This document shows positions 25,673-33,804 of a DNA stretch of 64,000 nt, in pieces. The notes beneath the pieces are model-generated. The model worked only from the letters and a program-made list of their open reading frames with translations. It ran no database searches and was not told where the DNA came from. This DNA comes from Microbacterium yannicii (GTDB lineage Bacteria; Actinomycetota; Actinomycetes; Actinomycetales; Microbacteriaceae), in the NCBI RefSeq assembly GCF_024055635.1, contig NZ_JAMXMB010000014.1:104314-168313 (forward strand). Direction: 5' to 3'. The translations under genes were made by a program, and so were the position numbers. Position 1 is the stretch's first letter; each line of letters begins with the position of its first letter.

Positions 25673-28159
25673 ATGACCCTCACCGCGGCTGAACTGTACC
25701 GTCGCGGCCGCGCACACCTGAACGCCGGACGCAACGCCGCGGCCCGACGGGAGTTCGCGCTCGCTGCCGCCCGCACCGACGATCCGGACCTGCTCGCCCG
25801 CATCGCCGGTTCCACCGCCGCTGTCGTCATCCGCCAGGGCGACCCGAGCGCCGCCGAGCGGCTGTGCCGGGAGGCGCTCGCCTATCCAGGGCTCTCACCG
25901 CACACGTCCGCGATGCTCCATGGCCAGCTCGGGCTGCTCGCGCTGGAGCGCGGAGATCTCGATGCCGCGATCGTCTGGTTGGACCAGGCGATCGAAGGAA
26001 TCGGGGACGAGGCCGAGCACCGCGCGCCGATGCTGCTCAATCGCAGCCTCGCGCACATGCGGGCGGGCCGCTTCGGCGCGGCGCGCGCCGACCTCGAACG
26101 CGCCGCCCCCGACTATGCGGCCACGGGCAACGACGTCGAGCGCGCCATGGCGGTGCACAACGCCGGATATGCCGCACTGCTGGAGGGCGACCTGGTCGCT
26201 GCGCTCTCGACGATGGCCACGGCCCGTGACGCCCTCACCGCGGCCTCCGCGGTGAACGCGGCAATCTGCGACCTCGACCGCGCGGAGGTCCTCCGCGACG
26301 CGGGGCTGGTGGTGGAAGCGGAGGCCAGCCTCACGCGCGTCGCCCAGACGTTCGGTGCGCACCGCATGCCGCAGGCGCGGGCGGAGGCGGAGTTCCACCT
26401 CGCCCGTGCGCTGCTCACACATGCTCCCGCCCGCGCGGAAGTCGTCGCGCGTGGCGCCGCGCGGCGGTTCCGTCGGGTGCACGCGGACTGGTGGGCGCTC
26501 CGTGCCGACGCCATCGCAGTGCGGGCAGCACTGCTGGCCTCGATCCCCGATGGGCGATACAGCACGGGCGATCGCATCGGCGTGCCGGCACGGCACGTCG
26601 ATGTCGGCGCGTCCGAGGACGTGGCCGAGGCGTTGCGGGGGTACGGGTTGGAGGCAGAGGCCGAAGCCGTCGAGCTGACCGCGCAGCTGTGGCGGGCGCG
26701 GATGGGAATCGATGACGGGGGGAACGGCCGCGTGCGCGTCCACGCGAGCGCCCCGATCCAGCTCACCCTTCTCACCCGCCAGGTGCAGGCGGCGCGCGCG
26801 CTGGGTCAGGGGCGCGAGGACCTGGTGCGTGCCCGGGCCGCCGCCGGTCTCGAGGCGCTCAGCGACTGGCAGGCATCGTTCGGAAGCCTCGATCTCGCGA
26901 CGTCGCTCGCCATGTACGGGGAGGGGCTGATCTATGCGGGACTCCAGTCCGCCGTTCGGTCGATGCGGCCGGACGTGGTGTTCGAGTGGTCCGAGCGAGC
27001 CCGTTTCCTGAATCAGGAGGTCGTGCCGCTTCGTCCGCCGCCCGATCCCGAGTTGGCGGCGGATCTCTCGGAGCTGCGTGCGCTGCGCGTGGAGGGTGGC
27101 CCGGACTGGCTGGCCTCGGAGCGCGCTCGTGAGGTCGGCGAGCAGCTCCGTCAGCGCCAGTGGGCCGCCTTGGGCGCGGCGGGCAGGCGCCCTCGCGCAT
27201 CGCTCGAGGAGCTGCAGGCGGGGCTCGACGACGAGACGGCATCCGTCTCCTACGTGTTCGATCGCACCGGGATGGTGGCCGTCGCGGCGCGGCGGGATCG
27301 TGCGCGGGTGGTGCAGATAGCGGCGTGGCCGGAGGTGGCGCGGAGCGTCGCCGCGCTGCGGGCGGAGGCGGACGTGAGCGCCGCCGTCCGCGCCGGCCCG
27401 ATGGCCGCCGTCGTCCAGCGCTCGCTCGACGATCGTGTGGCGTCGCTATCCGCAGCGCTGCTCGATCCGGTGGCGGAGGTCGTCGGCGACCGGAGGCTGG
27501 TGCTCAGCGTTCCCGGCATCCTGGGCGGCATCCCGTGGGCGCTGCTGCCGGCTCTCCGTGGGAGGGTCTTCACCGTCGCCACCTCGGCGTCCCAGTGGCT
27601 GGCGACGAGGGAGTACTCCGCTGTTCGGCGAGTCGCCTTCGCGGCGGGGCCGCGAGTGGAGCGGGCCGGCGAGGAGGTGGCGCGGGCCGCGGAGGCGTGG
27701 CCCGATCCCATCGTCCTGCGCGATGAGGACGCGTCGGTCGTCGCACTGACCGGCGCCGCGTCGCGCGTCGACATCCTGCACGTCGCGGCGCATGGCCGCC
27801 ATTCCGCGGAGCACCCGTTGTTCTCGGGTCTGCAGCTGCACGACGGAACTCTGTTCGGTTACGACGTCGACCTGATCGAGAAGGTGCCGGCCACGGTCGT
27901 ACTGTCGGCGTGCGAGGTGGGCCGGTCGTCGATCCGCTGGCATGAGGAGGCCGTCGGGATGACCCGCGTCTGGCTCCATGCCGGGTCGCGCAGCGTCGTC
28001 GCGGCGCCGGTCGTGGTCGCCGACGACGCGGCCTGCGAACTTCTCGGAGCGATGCACGAGAGTCTCGCGGCGGGCGTCGCCCCGTCGATCGCACTGGCTG
28101 AGGCGTATCGGCGCACCGGCATCGTCGCCCCGTTCCAGGTCCACGGCGCCGGTTTCTGA
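25673..28159 (+). CDS. TPR-CHAT protease (caspase-like)
   Basis: An 828-residue protein. Residues about 1-300 are tetratricopeptide-type helical repeats (LLGLLALERGDLDAAIVWLDQA-like units), followed by a helical linker and a C-terminal CHAT domain (about 560-828), a clan CD cysteine protease related to caspases and separase. The dyad is intact: His707 in HVAAHG and Cys747 in LSACEVG. Family knowledge: TPR-CHAT proteins are sensor-activated proteases, as in type III-E CRISPR Csx29. No CRISPR or gasdermin gene is nearby. The ATG at 25673 is preferred over GTG at 25667. It is the last gene of the cluster. Confidence 0.92.
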   Translation: MTLTAAELYRRGRAHLNAGRNAAARREFALAAARTDDPDLLARIAGSTAAVVIRQGDPSAAERLCREALAYPGLSPHTSAMLHGQLGLLALERGDLDAAIVWLDQAIEGIGDEAEHRAPMLLNRSLAHMRAGRFGAARADLERAAPDYAATGNDVERAMAVHNAGYAALLEGDLVAALSTMATARDALTAASAVNAAICDLDRAEVLRDAGLVVEAEASLTRVAQTFGAHRMPQARAEAEFHLARALLTHAPARAEVVARGAARRFRRVHADWWALRADAIAVRAALLASIPDGRYSTGDRIGVPARHVDVGASEDVAEALRGYGLEAEAEAVELTAQLWRARMGIDDGGNGRVRVHASAPIQLTLLTRQVQAARALGQGREDLVRARAAAGLEALSDWQASFGSLDLATSLAMYGEGLIYAGLQSAVRSMRPDVVFEWSERARFLNQEVVPLRPPPDPELAADLSELRALRVEGGPDWLASERAREVGEQLRQRQWAALGAAGRRPRASLEELQAGLDDETASVSYVFDRTGMVAVAARRDRARVVQIAAWPEVARSVAALRAEADVSAAVRAGPMAAVVQRSLDDRVASLSAALLDPVAEVVGDRRLVLSVPGILGGIPWALLPALRGRVFTVATSASQWLATREYSAVRRVAFAAGPRVERAGEEVARAAEAWPDPIVLRDEDASVVALTGAASRVDILHVAAHGRHSAEHPLFSGLQLHDGTLFGYDVDLIEKVPATVVLSACEVGRSSIRWHEEAVGMTRVWLHAGSRSVVAAPVVVADDAACELLGAMHESLAAGVAPSIALAEAYRRTGIVAPFQVHGAGF

Positions 28160-28307
28160 GATTTCTCACATCCTGTGTATCAGGGTGGCAGGCGAGGACT
28201 CTTGGTCATCGGAACGGCTCGTGCACGCCGACCGGGGGGCCGGGTGCCGAGCAGAAGGCCGATTCTGGGGAACGCAGGTCGGGCTGCGGGTCTTCGCGCC
28301 GATCCAT

Positions 28308-28338
28308 GAGGGGTGCCGCACTGGGGGCGGCGCCCCTC
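28308..28338. terminator. hairpin between convergent CHAT and LysR-like genes
   Basis: A 12-bp stem with one G-T pair (28308-28319 with 28327-28338) and a 7-base loop lies in the 198-base gap between the convergent genes. Nothing else was seen in that gap. Confidence 0.6.
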
Positions 28339-28357
28339 CTCCGTATGCCCGTCGTAC

Positions 28358-29122
28358 TCAGGCCCGCGAGGAGTTCGCGGTGCGGCCGCGCACGATGCCC
28401 ACGAACGCGTCGACGGCGGGTGTGGTGCGCTCCGCCGGCCACGCCAGCGCGACCGTGGAGGCGGGGCCGTCCAGCAGCGGCCGGTACTCGACGTCCTTGC
28501 GCTGGTGCAGCCGAGCGAGCGACATCGGCACCACGACGATCCCTACCCCCGCGGCCACGGTCGCGATCGCCTCGCCCGTGTCGGCCGGGGGAGCGAACCG
28601 GGGCTTCTCGGTGCCGGGTGCACGGATGCCGAGGACGTCGTCCTGTGGAACGATCAGCACTTCTCCGACGAGGTCGGCCGTGTCGAGCTCTGCGGCGGCC
28701 GTCAGGTGCGAGTCCTTCGCACAGACGACGACCGGCACCTCGTCGTAGAGCGGGATGACGTGAAGCCCCTCCTTGTCGATCGGCAGTCGCACCAGCGCGG
28801 CGTCGACCTCACCCTCGACGAGAGCCTGTCGCTGATCGGCGAACGCCAGGGGCACCAGCTCGAGGCTCGTGCGCGGCATCCGCTCCTTCCAGGTGTCGAT
28901 CCACTTGCCCGGTGTCGCACCGGGGATCGCGCCGAGGAGGAACGTCGTCGGCATGGGCGGCTGGGCGGGAGGCGTCGGCGACGGCCCGGGCGACGGCTGC
29001 GGCCGCTGCGCGTTCCGGGGCTTCGCGGGCTTCGCCTTCGCCGCGGAGCCGGATGCGGCGCCACGGCGCGTGCCCGCGGCATCCCGTCCCCGTCCGCCTG
29101 TGCGCGACCCGCCCTTCGCCAT
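28358..29122 (-). CDS. LysR-type substrate-binding domain protein lacking a DNA-binding domain
   Basis: A 254-residue protein. Residues 1-57 are a basic, Pro/Ala/Lys-rich disordered tail, and 60-250 form a two-lobed LysR effector-binding domain (FLLGAIPGATPGKWIDTWKE, DAALVRLPIDKEGLHVIPLY, GVGIVVVPMSLARLH). The N-terminal winged helix-turn-helix of LysR regulators is replaced by the basic tail, so it cannot bind DNA as a normal LysR. It might bind a metabolite, DNA non-specifically, or another protein. A -10 box seven bases before the ATG confirms that the HTH is not simply missed upstream. Confidence 0.85.
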   Translation of the reverse strand: MAKGGSRTGGRGRDAAGTRRGAASGSAAKAKPAKPRNAQRPQPSPGPSPTPPAQPPMPTTFLLGAIPGATPGKWIDTWKERMPRTSLELVPLAFADQRQALVEGEVDAALVRLPIDKEGLHVIPLYDEVPVVVCAKDSHLTAAAELDTADLVGEVLIVPQDDVLGIRAPGTEKPRFAPPADTGEAIATVAAGVGIVVVPMSLARLHQRKDVEYRPLLDGPASTVALAWPAERTTPAVDAFVGIVRGRTANSSRA

Positions 29123-29129
29123 ACCGTTC

Positions 29130-29151
29130 AGCGTAGCCCGGGCGCTATGGT
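29130..29151. promoter_or_regulatory. back-to-back leaderless promoters
   Basis: TACGCT on the minus strand (29130-29135, seven bases before the ATG at 29122) and TATGGT on the plus strand (29146-29151, six bases before 29158) are only ten bases apart, so the two promoters must compete for polymerase. Confidence 0.6.
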
Positions 29152-29157
29152 TCGCTC

Positions 29158-29556
29158 ATGGTGGCTATCCTCGCAACGGTCTTCGCAGCACTGGCGGCGC
29201 TGCTGCACGTCTACATCTTCGTGATGGAGAGCGTGCAGTGGACGCAGCCCAAGGTCTGGAAGCGCTTCGGCGTCGCCGACCAGGCGGCGGCCGACACGAC
29301 GAAGCCGATGGCGTACAACCAGGGGTTCTACAACCTCTTCCTCGCGATCGGCGTCGTGATCGGTCTGGTGCTGATGTTCGCAGGATCGGATGCCGCGCCT
29401 GTGCGCGCCGCCGGACTCGCCCTGGTGCTGTTCGGCCTCGGCTCGATGGTCGCTGCGGCGCTCGTGCTGCTGACGACGGGGATGCGCTACCTCCGGCCAG
29501 CGCTCATCCAGGGCACCCTGCCGCTCATCGGGTTCGTGCTCTTCCTCTTCGCCTGA
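29158..29556 (+). CDS. DUF1304-type small membrane protein
   Basis: A 132-residue protein with four predicted membrane helices. The family-typical sequences HVYIFVMESVQW at the end of helix 1 and TKPMAYNQGFYNLFLA before helix 2 are clear. Function is unknown; members are widespread, single-copy membrane proteins. It is expressed from a -10 six bases before the ATG and converges with the nuclease gene three bases away with no terminator between. Confidence 0.88.
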   Translation: MVAILATVFAALAALLHVYIFVMESVQWTQPKVWKRFGVADQAAADTTKPMAYNQGFYNLFLAIGVVIGLVLMFAGSDAAPVRAAGLALVLFGLGSMVAAALVLLTTGMRYLRPALIQGTLPLIGFVLFLFA

Positions 29557-29559
29557 CGG

Positions 29560-30129
29560 TCAGCCGCACGCACCCCATCGGCCCGCGTCGGCGGCGACCG
29601 CCGCCGACTCGAGGGAGCGGAGGAGCGCCTCCTGGCTGCGGTTGGGCGAGTAGATCTCGACGCGCGCATCACCCTGCGCCACGAGTTCACCGTTGACGAA
29701 CTGGCCGTCGGGCGTCCAGACGTAGAGCAGCGTCCGACCGTACTGGTCGTGCACCTCGGCGTCCGGCGCGACCCAGATCGTCGACCCCGGGGGCACGAGA
29801 GCGGTCAGCTTCGCCGTCGCCTCCGAGCCCCAGCAGTCAGGTTCCGGCGAGATCTCAGGGGTGTCGATTCCCAGCAGGCGGACGCGCGTCGACTCGACAT
29901 CAGTGACGACGGCGTTCGGCGTCGCCGCCCGAGCGCGCAGCGTGTCGCCGTCGTGCACGCTCTCGACGGTCATCTCGAACGCCTCCGACGGGATCACGGG
30001 AGTCGTCGGTGCTGCGCCGGGCGTCGCGAGGCCGACCTCTGCCGAGTCGCGGTCGTGCCCGGCCCACCACCAGATCGCCGCGCCCGCGACGGCGAGCACG
30101 AGGATTCCGATGAGGACGCGCCTGAACAC
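29560..30129 (-). CDS. membrane-anchored thermonuclease (SNase family)
   Basis: A 189-residue staphylococcal-nuclease-like enzyme. An N-terminal hydrophobic helix (5-24, no lipobox or clear cleavage site) anchors or exports it; a short linker leads to the SNase OB-fold (about 50-185). The active-site segments VHDGDTLRARA, RVRLLGIDTPE and DQYGRTLLYVW contain the calcium-binding aspartates and catalytic Arg/Glu. It would degrade extracellular DNA or RNA. The GTG start is supported by a -10 (TAGGCT) six bases upstream. Confidence 0.88.
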   Translation of the reverse strand: MFRRVLIGILVLAVAGAAIWWWAGHDRDSAEVGLATPGAAPTTPVIPSEAFEMTVESVHDGDTLRARAATPNAVVTDVESTRVRLLGIDTPEISPEPDCWGSEATAKLTALVPPGSTIWVAPDAEVHDQYGRTLLYVWTPDGQFVNGELVAQGDARVEIYSPNRSQEALLRSLESAAVAADAGRWGACG

Positions 30130-30135
30130 GCCGTG

Positions 30136-30141
30136 AGCCTA
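30136..30141 (-). promoter_or_regulatory. leaderless -10 box of thermonuclease
   Basis: TAGGCT (minus strand) six bases before the GTG at 30129. Confidence 0.6.
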
Positions 30142-30173
30142 TGCGGTGCTCCCGACGCTCCGCGATCGCGGAG

Positions 30174-30581
30174 TCAGGCCGCGAGCCGAAGACCCCGCTG
30201 GTCGGTGGCGACGCGCTCGCCGTCGGCGATCGTCTGGTCGTCGCCGATGAGCGAGCCCCCCGCGACACGGGCGTCGTGACCCACCTGGGTGCGCACGCCG
30301 ATCTTGGCCTTCGGCCCGATCGCCGCACGCGGCCCGATGTGGGCGTGCGGCTCGATGACGGCGTCGGGGCCGATGACGGCATCCGTCTCGACCCAGACAC
30401 CGCGGCCGACGTGCGCGCCCGCCGCGATCTGCACACCCGGCTCGACATACGATCCCGCTTCGACGACGGCACTCGGGTGCACCTTCGCTCCGTGCGCGAT
30501 CAGACCACGGCCGTTGACATGCTTGCGGTAGCGCAGCGTCTCGCCCTGGTCGTTCTCGATGTCGATGTAGTTCTTGCCCAC
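30174..30581 (-). CDS. hexapeptide-repeat (left-handed beta-helix) protein
   Basis: A 135-residue protein made largely of hexapeptide repeats ([IV]-G-x-x-x-x pattern: VIGPDAVIEPHAHIGPRAAIGPKAKIG), giving a short left-handed beta-helix as in acyltransferases and gamma-carbonic anhydrases. At this length it has no room for an extra catalytic domain, and no conserved metal-binding histidine triad is evident, so acetyl- or acyltransferase activity is only possible. GTG start with AGGAGG five bases upstream (30587-30592). It stands alone before the aminotransferase gene. Confidence 0.75.
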   Translation of the reverse strand: MGKNYIDIENDQGETLRYRKHVNGRGLIAHGAKVHPSAVVEAGSYVEPGVQIAAGAHVGRGVWVETDAVIGPDAVIEPHAHIGPRAAIGPKAKIGVRTQVGHDARVAGGSLIGDDQTIADGERVATDQRGLRLAA

Positions 30582-30596
30582 GGTCCCCTCCTGGAG

Positions 30597-30613
30597 TCAG
30601 CACATGGTGCTGA
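30597..30613. promoter_or_regulatory. 17-bp dyad upstream of hexapeptide gene
   Basis: TCAGCAC-ATG-GTGCTGA, 7-bp perfect arms, just upstream of the ribosome site and next to an AT-rich stretch (CATATATT at 30645). It could be an operator; no regulator is assigned. Confidence 0.35.
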
Positions 30614-30720
30614 GTACAGAAATAACCGAGGGGGCGGGACATATATTCCCGCGCATCGGATCGATTCGGATGCCGCGATCGCGCGCATTCGGGAACCTCG
30701 GGTCCGAGGGGCGCAGCCGC

Positions 30721-32127
30721 TCAGCCCGCGACGAACTCGTCGGCCGCCGAGAGGGCATGGTCGATCACGTCGAGGCCGCGGTGGAGCTCGTCTTCGGCGA
30801 TCACGAGCGGCGGGGCGACGTGCACGCGGTTGAAGTGCGTGAAGGGCCACACGCCCTCGCGCTTGCACGCCGCGGCGACGGCGACGACAGGTGCGGCATC
30901 CGCTCCGCTCGCGTTGAACGGCACCAGCTGCTCGCGGGTCTCGCGATCCTTGACGAGCTCGATCGCCCAGAACAGGCCCATGCCCCGCACATCGCCGACG
31001 GACGGATGCCGTGAGGCGATCTCGCGCAGCCGGGGCTCGACCACGCGCGCACCGAGGTCGCGGACGCGCTCGAGGATGCCGTCGCGCTCGAAGACCTCGA
31101 ACGTCGCCACGCCCGCCGCGCAGGCGAGCGGATGCCCGGAGTAGGTGAGCCCGCCGGGGAACGACACGGTGTCGAAGTGCGCCGCGATGCGGTCGGAGAT
31201 CACGACGCCGCCGAGCGGCACGTAACCCGAGTTCACGCCCTTGGCGAAGGTGATGAGGTCGGGCTGCACATCGAACGCCTGGAACGCGAACCACTCGCCC
31301 ACGCGCCCGAAGCCCACCATCACCTCGTCGGCGATGTACACGATGCCGAAGCGGTCGCAGAGCTCCCGGACGCCGGCGAGGTACCCGGGCGGTGGCACCA
31401 GCACGCCGTTCGTGCCGACGATCGTCTCGATGAGGATCGCGGCGATCGTCGAGGCGCCCTCGAGAACGATGGTCTGCTCGAGGTGGTCGAGCGCGCGCTG
31501 CGTCTCTTCCTCGGGGCTCGAGGAGTGGAACGCCGAGCGATAGGGGTACGGGCCGAAGAACTTCGCGGTCGAGCCGTCGCCCGGCTCGTTCGGCCAGCGC
31601 CGGGGGTCGCCGGTCAGCGAGATCGCGGTCGTCGTGTTGCCGTGGTAGCTGCGGTACATCGACAGCACCTTGCGGCGCCCGGTCACGAGCCGCGCCATGC
31701 GGACGGCGTTCTCGTTGGCGTCCGCCCCGCCGTTCGTGAAGAAGACCTTCTCGAAGCCGTCGCCCGCGACCTCCGCGATGCGCCGGGCGAGGTCGCCTCG
31801 CACGTCGTTCGCCATCGACGGCTGGATGGTCGCAAGACGGCCCGCCTGTCGCTGGATGGCCTCGACGAGATCCGGATGCTGGTGGCCCAGGTTGAGGTTC
31901 ACGAGCTGCGAGCTGAAGTCCAGATAGGCGTTGCCGCTGTAGTCCCAGAACATCGATCCCTCGCCGGCCGCGACGGGGAGCGGGTCGATGAGCGCCTGCG
32001 CGCTCCACGAGTGGAACACGTGTGCGCGGTCGTCCGCGCGCACGTGTGCGTCGGCCTCCAGGTCGGGGAGCGCCCGGGGGGCACCTGCCGGGTCGGCGTA
32101 GACGGCGGCGGCGAGCGTGTCGGTCAT
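30721..32127 (-). CDS. class III omega-aminotransferase (beta-alanine/GABA type)
   Basis: A 468-residue PLP enzyme of the class III (aspartate aminotransferase superfamily, fold type I) group that moves an omega-amino group to pyruvate or 2-oxoglutarate. The PLP lysine is Lys296 in LITFAKGVNSG, and the cofactor Asp lies in VYIADEVMVGFGR. It is read with the downstream-partner semialdehyde dehydrogenase 19 bases upstream on the same strand, so together they turn beta-alanine-like amines into acyl-CoA. It is a clear paralogue of the gene at 60454-61770 with many identical stretches. Confidence 0.9.
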   Translation of the reverse strand: MTDTLAAAVYADPAGAPRALPDLEADAHVRADDRAHVFHSWSAQALIDPLPVAAGEGSMFWDYSGNAYLDFSSQLVNLNLGHQHPDLVEAIQRQAGRLATIQPSMANDVRGDLARRIAEVAGDGFEKVFFTNGGADANENAVRMARLVTGRRKVLSMYRSYHGNTTTAISLTGDPRRWPNEPGDGSTAKFFGPYPYRSAFHSSSPEEETQRALDHLEQTIVLEGASTIAAILIETIVGTNGVLVPPPGYLAGVRELCDRFGIVYIADEVMVGFGRVGEWFAFQAFDVQPDLITFAKGVNSGYVPLGGVVISDRIAAHFDTVSFPGGLTYSGHPLACAAGVATFEVFERDGILERVRDLGARVVEPRLREIASRHPSVGDVRGMGLFWAIELVKDRETREQLVPFNASGADAAPVVAVAAACKREGVWPFTHFNRVHVAPPLVIAEDELHRGLDVIDHALSAADEFVAG

Positions 32128-32146
32128 GGGGAGTCCTTGAGTCCGG

Positions 32147-33715
32147 TCAGTGGTTCTGGGGGAAGCCGAGGTTGATGCCGGTGTGGCCCGAATGGCTGCG
32201 CGTGGCGGGGTCGAGCCAGCGGCTGGTGATGGCCTTCTCGCGGGTGAAGAAGTCGAACCCGTGCGCGCCGTAGGCTTTCGCGTCGCCGAAGAGCGACTGC
32301 TTCCAGCCGCCGAACGAGTGGTAGGCGACCGGGACGGGAATGGGCACGTTGATGCCGATCATTCCGACCTGCACCTCGTTCTGGAACCGGCGGGCGGCTC
32401 CGCCGTCGTTGGTGAAGATCGCGGTGCCGTTGCCGAACCGGCCCGAGTTGATCAGCTCGATGCCCTCGTCGTAGGACTGCACGCGCACGACGGAGAGCAC
32501 CGGTCCGAAGATCTCCTCCTGGTAGGCGCGCGAGGTGGTGGGGATGTCGTCGATCAGGGTGGGCCCGAAGAAGAAGCCGTCCTCGTGGCCCTCGACCGTG
32601 AGACCGCGGCCGTCGACGACGATCCTCGCGCCGTCGGCCTCGGCGATGTCGACGTACTCCGAGACCTTGTCGCGGTGGACGTCGGTGATGAGCGGGCCCA
32701 TGTCGGGCTCGATCCCGTCCGCACCCGCGCCGTTGCCGATGCGCAGTCTCGCGATCCGCTCCTGGATCTTGCCGATGAGGTCGTCCGCAACTGGCTCGAC
32801 AGCCAGCACGACCGAGATCGCCATGCACCGCTCGCCGGCGGCACCGTAGCCCGCATTGACGGCCTGGTCGGCGACGAGTTCGAGGTCGGCATCCGGAAGC
32901 ACCAGCATGTGGTTCTTGGCGCCGCCGAGCGCCTGCACGCGCTTGCCGTGCTTCGACGCCGTCTCGTAGATGTACTGCGCGATCGGGGTGGAGCCGACGA
33001 ACGAGATGGAGGACACGTCGGGGCTCTCGAGAAGTCCGTCCACGGCGAGCTTGTCGCCCTGCAGCACCGTGAACACGCCATCCGGCAGCCCGGCTTCGCG
33101 CCACAGCGCCGCGAGCCACAGCGCCGCCGACGGATCCTTCTCGCTGGGCTTGAGCACGACGGCGTTGCCGGCCGCGATGGCGATTGGGAAGAACCACATC
33201 GGCACCATCGCGGGGAAGTTGAACGGGCTGATGATGCCGACGACCCCGAGCGGCTGCTTCAGCGAGTACACGTCGATGCCGCTCGAGGCGTTCTCGCTGA
33301 ACGCGCCCTTGAGGAAATGAGGGAAGCCGGTCGCCAGCTCGACGACCTCCTGGCCGCGCAGGATCTCGCCCATGGCGTCGGACACGACCTTGCCGTGCTC
33401 GGCCGTGATGATCTCGGCCAGTTCGCGCTTGCGGGCGTTCAGCAGCTCGCGGAAGCTGAACAGCACCGACTGCCGGCGGGCGAGGGAGAACTGCGACCAC
33501 ACCTCGTATCCGCGCAGGGCCGACGCGATCGCGGCGTCGATCTCGGCCTCGTCCGCCAGCGCGACCTGCGCCGACACGGCGCCGGTCGCCGGGTTGTAGA
33601 CGGGGGCCGTGCGGCCGGAGGTCGACGCCCGCTCGCCGCCATCGATCCAGTGCGGGATCACCCGCACATCCGCCTCCGTGGTCGCCGTGGCGACAGCGGT
33701 CTCGGCAATGCTCAT
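32147..33715 (-). CDS. mmsA: CoA-acylating methylmalonate/malonate-semialdehyde dehydrogenase
   Basis: A 522-residue aldehyde dehydrogenase of the MmsA group, oxidising methylmalonate or malonate semialdehyde with CoA to propionyl- or acetyl-CoA, CO2 and NADH. The catalytic Cys297 is in GAAGERCMAISV; ISPFNFPAMVP and GFVGST-like SFVGSTPIAQYIYE are NAD-site motifs. Ribosome site GAAAGGGG lies upstream of the ATG. It is first in an operon with the omega-aminotransferase and divergent from the PucR regulator. A second, closely similar copy sits at 58837-60369. Confidence 0.92.
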   Translation of the reverse strand: MSIAETAVATATTEADVRVIPHWIDGGERASTSGRTAPVYNPATGAVSAQVALADEAEIDAAIASALRGYEVWSQFSLARRQSVLFSFRELLNARKRELAEIITAEHGKVVSDAMGEILRGQEVVELATGFPHFLKGAFSENASSGIDVYSLKQPLGVVGIISPFNFPAMVPMWFFPIAIAAGNAVVLKPSEKDPSAALWLAALWREAGLPDGVFTVLQGDKLAVDGLLESPDVSSISFVGSTPIAQYIYETASKHGKRVQALGGAKNHMLVLPDADLELVADQAVNAGYGAAGERCMAISVVLAVEPVADDLIGKIQERIARLRIGNGAGADGIEPDMGPLITDVHRDKVSEYVDIAEADGARIVVDGRGLTVEGHEDGFFFGPTLIDDIPTTSRAYQEEIFGPVLSVVRVQSYDEGIELINSGRFGNGTAIFTNDGGAARRFQNEVQVGMIGINVPIPVPVAYHSFGGWKQSLFGDAKAYGAHGFDFFTREKAITSRWLDPATRSHSGHTGINLGFPQNH

Positions 33716-33734
33716 GGGTGGCCCCTTTCGGCGT

Positions 33735-33764
33735 CGGACAGATCGTGTGGCGATCCCTTAGGCT
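33735..33764 (+). promoter_or_regulatory. candidate pucR-type gene promoter
   Basis: CGGACA (33735-33740) and TAGGCT (33759-33764) are spaced by 18 bases; a short leader with AAGAAGAGG (33788-33796) leads to the GTG at 33805. Confidence 0.4.
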
Positions 33765-33804
33765 TGGCGCGTCCCAGCCTGTCAGAGAAGAAGAGGCCAA
33801 TACG

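Noticed and set aside
25673..28159. CHAT protein as part of a gasdermin or type III-E CRISPR system
   Set aside because: No gasdermin-like, Cas7-11 or repeat array gene occurs anywhere in the window.
22671..28182. GTGTATCA shared by the DNA upstream of the sigma gene and just after the CHAT gene, as a sigma-specific promoter element
   Set aside because: Only eight bases match, with no shared -10 element at a fixed spacing; chance cannot be excluded.
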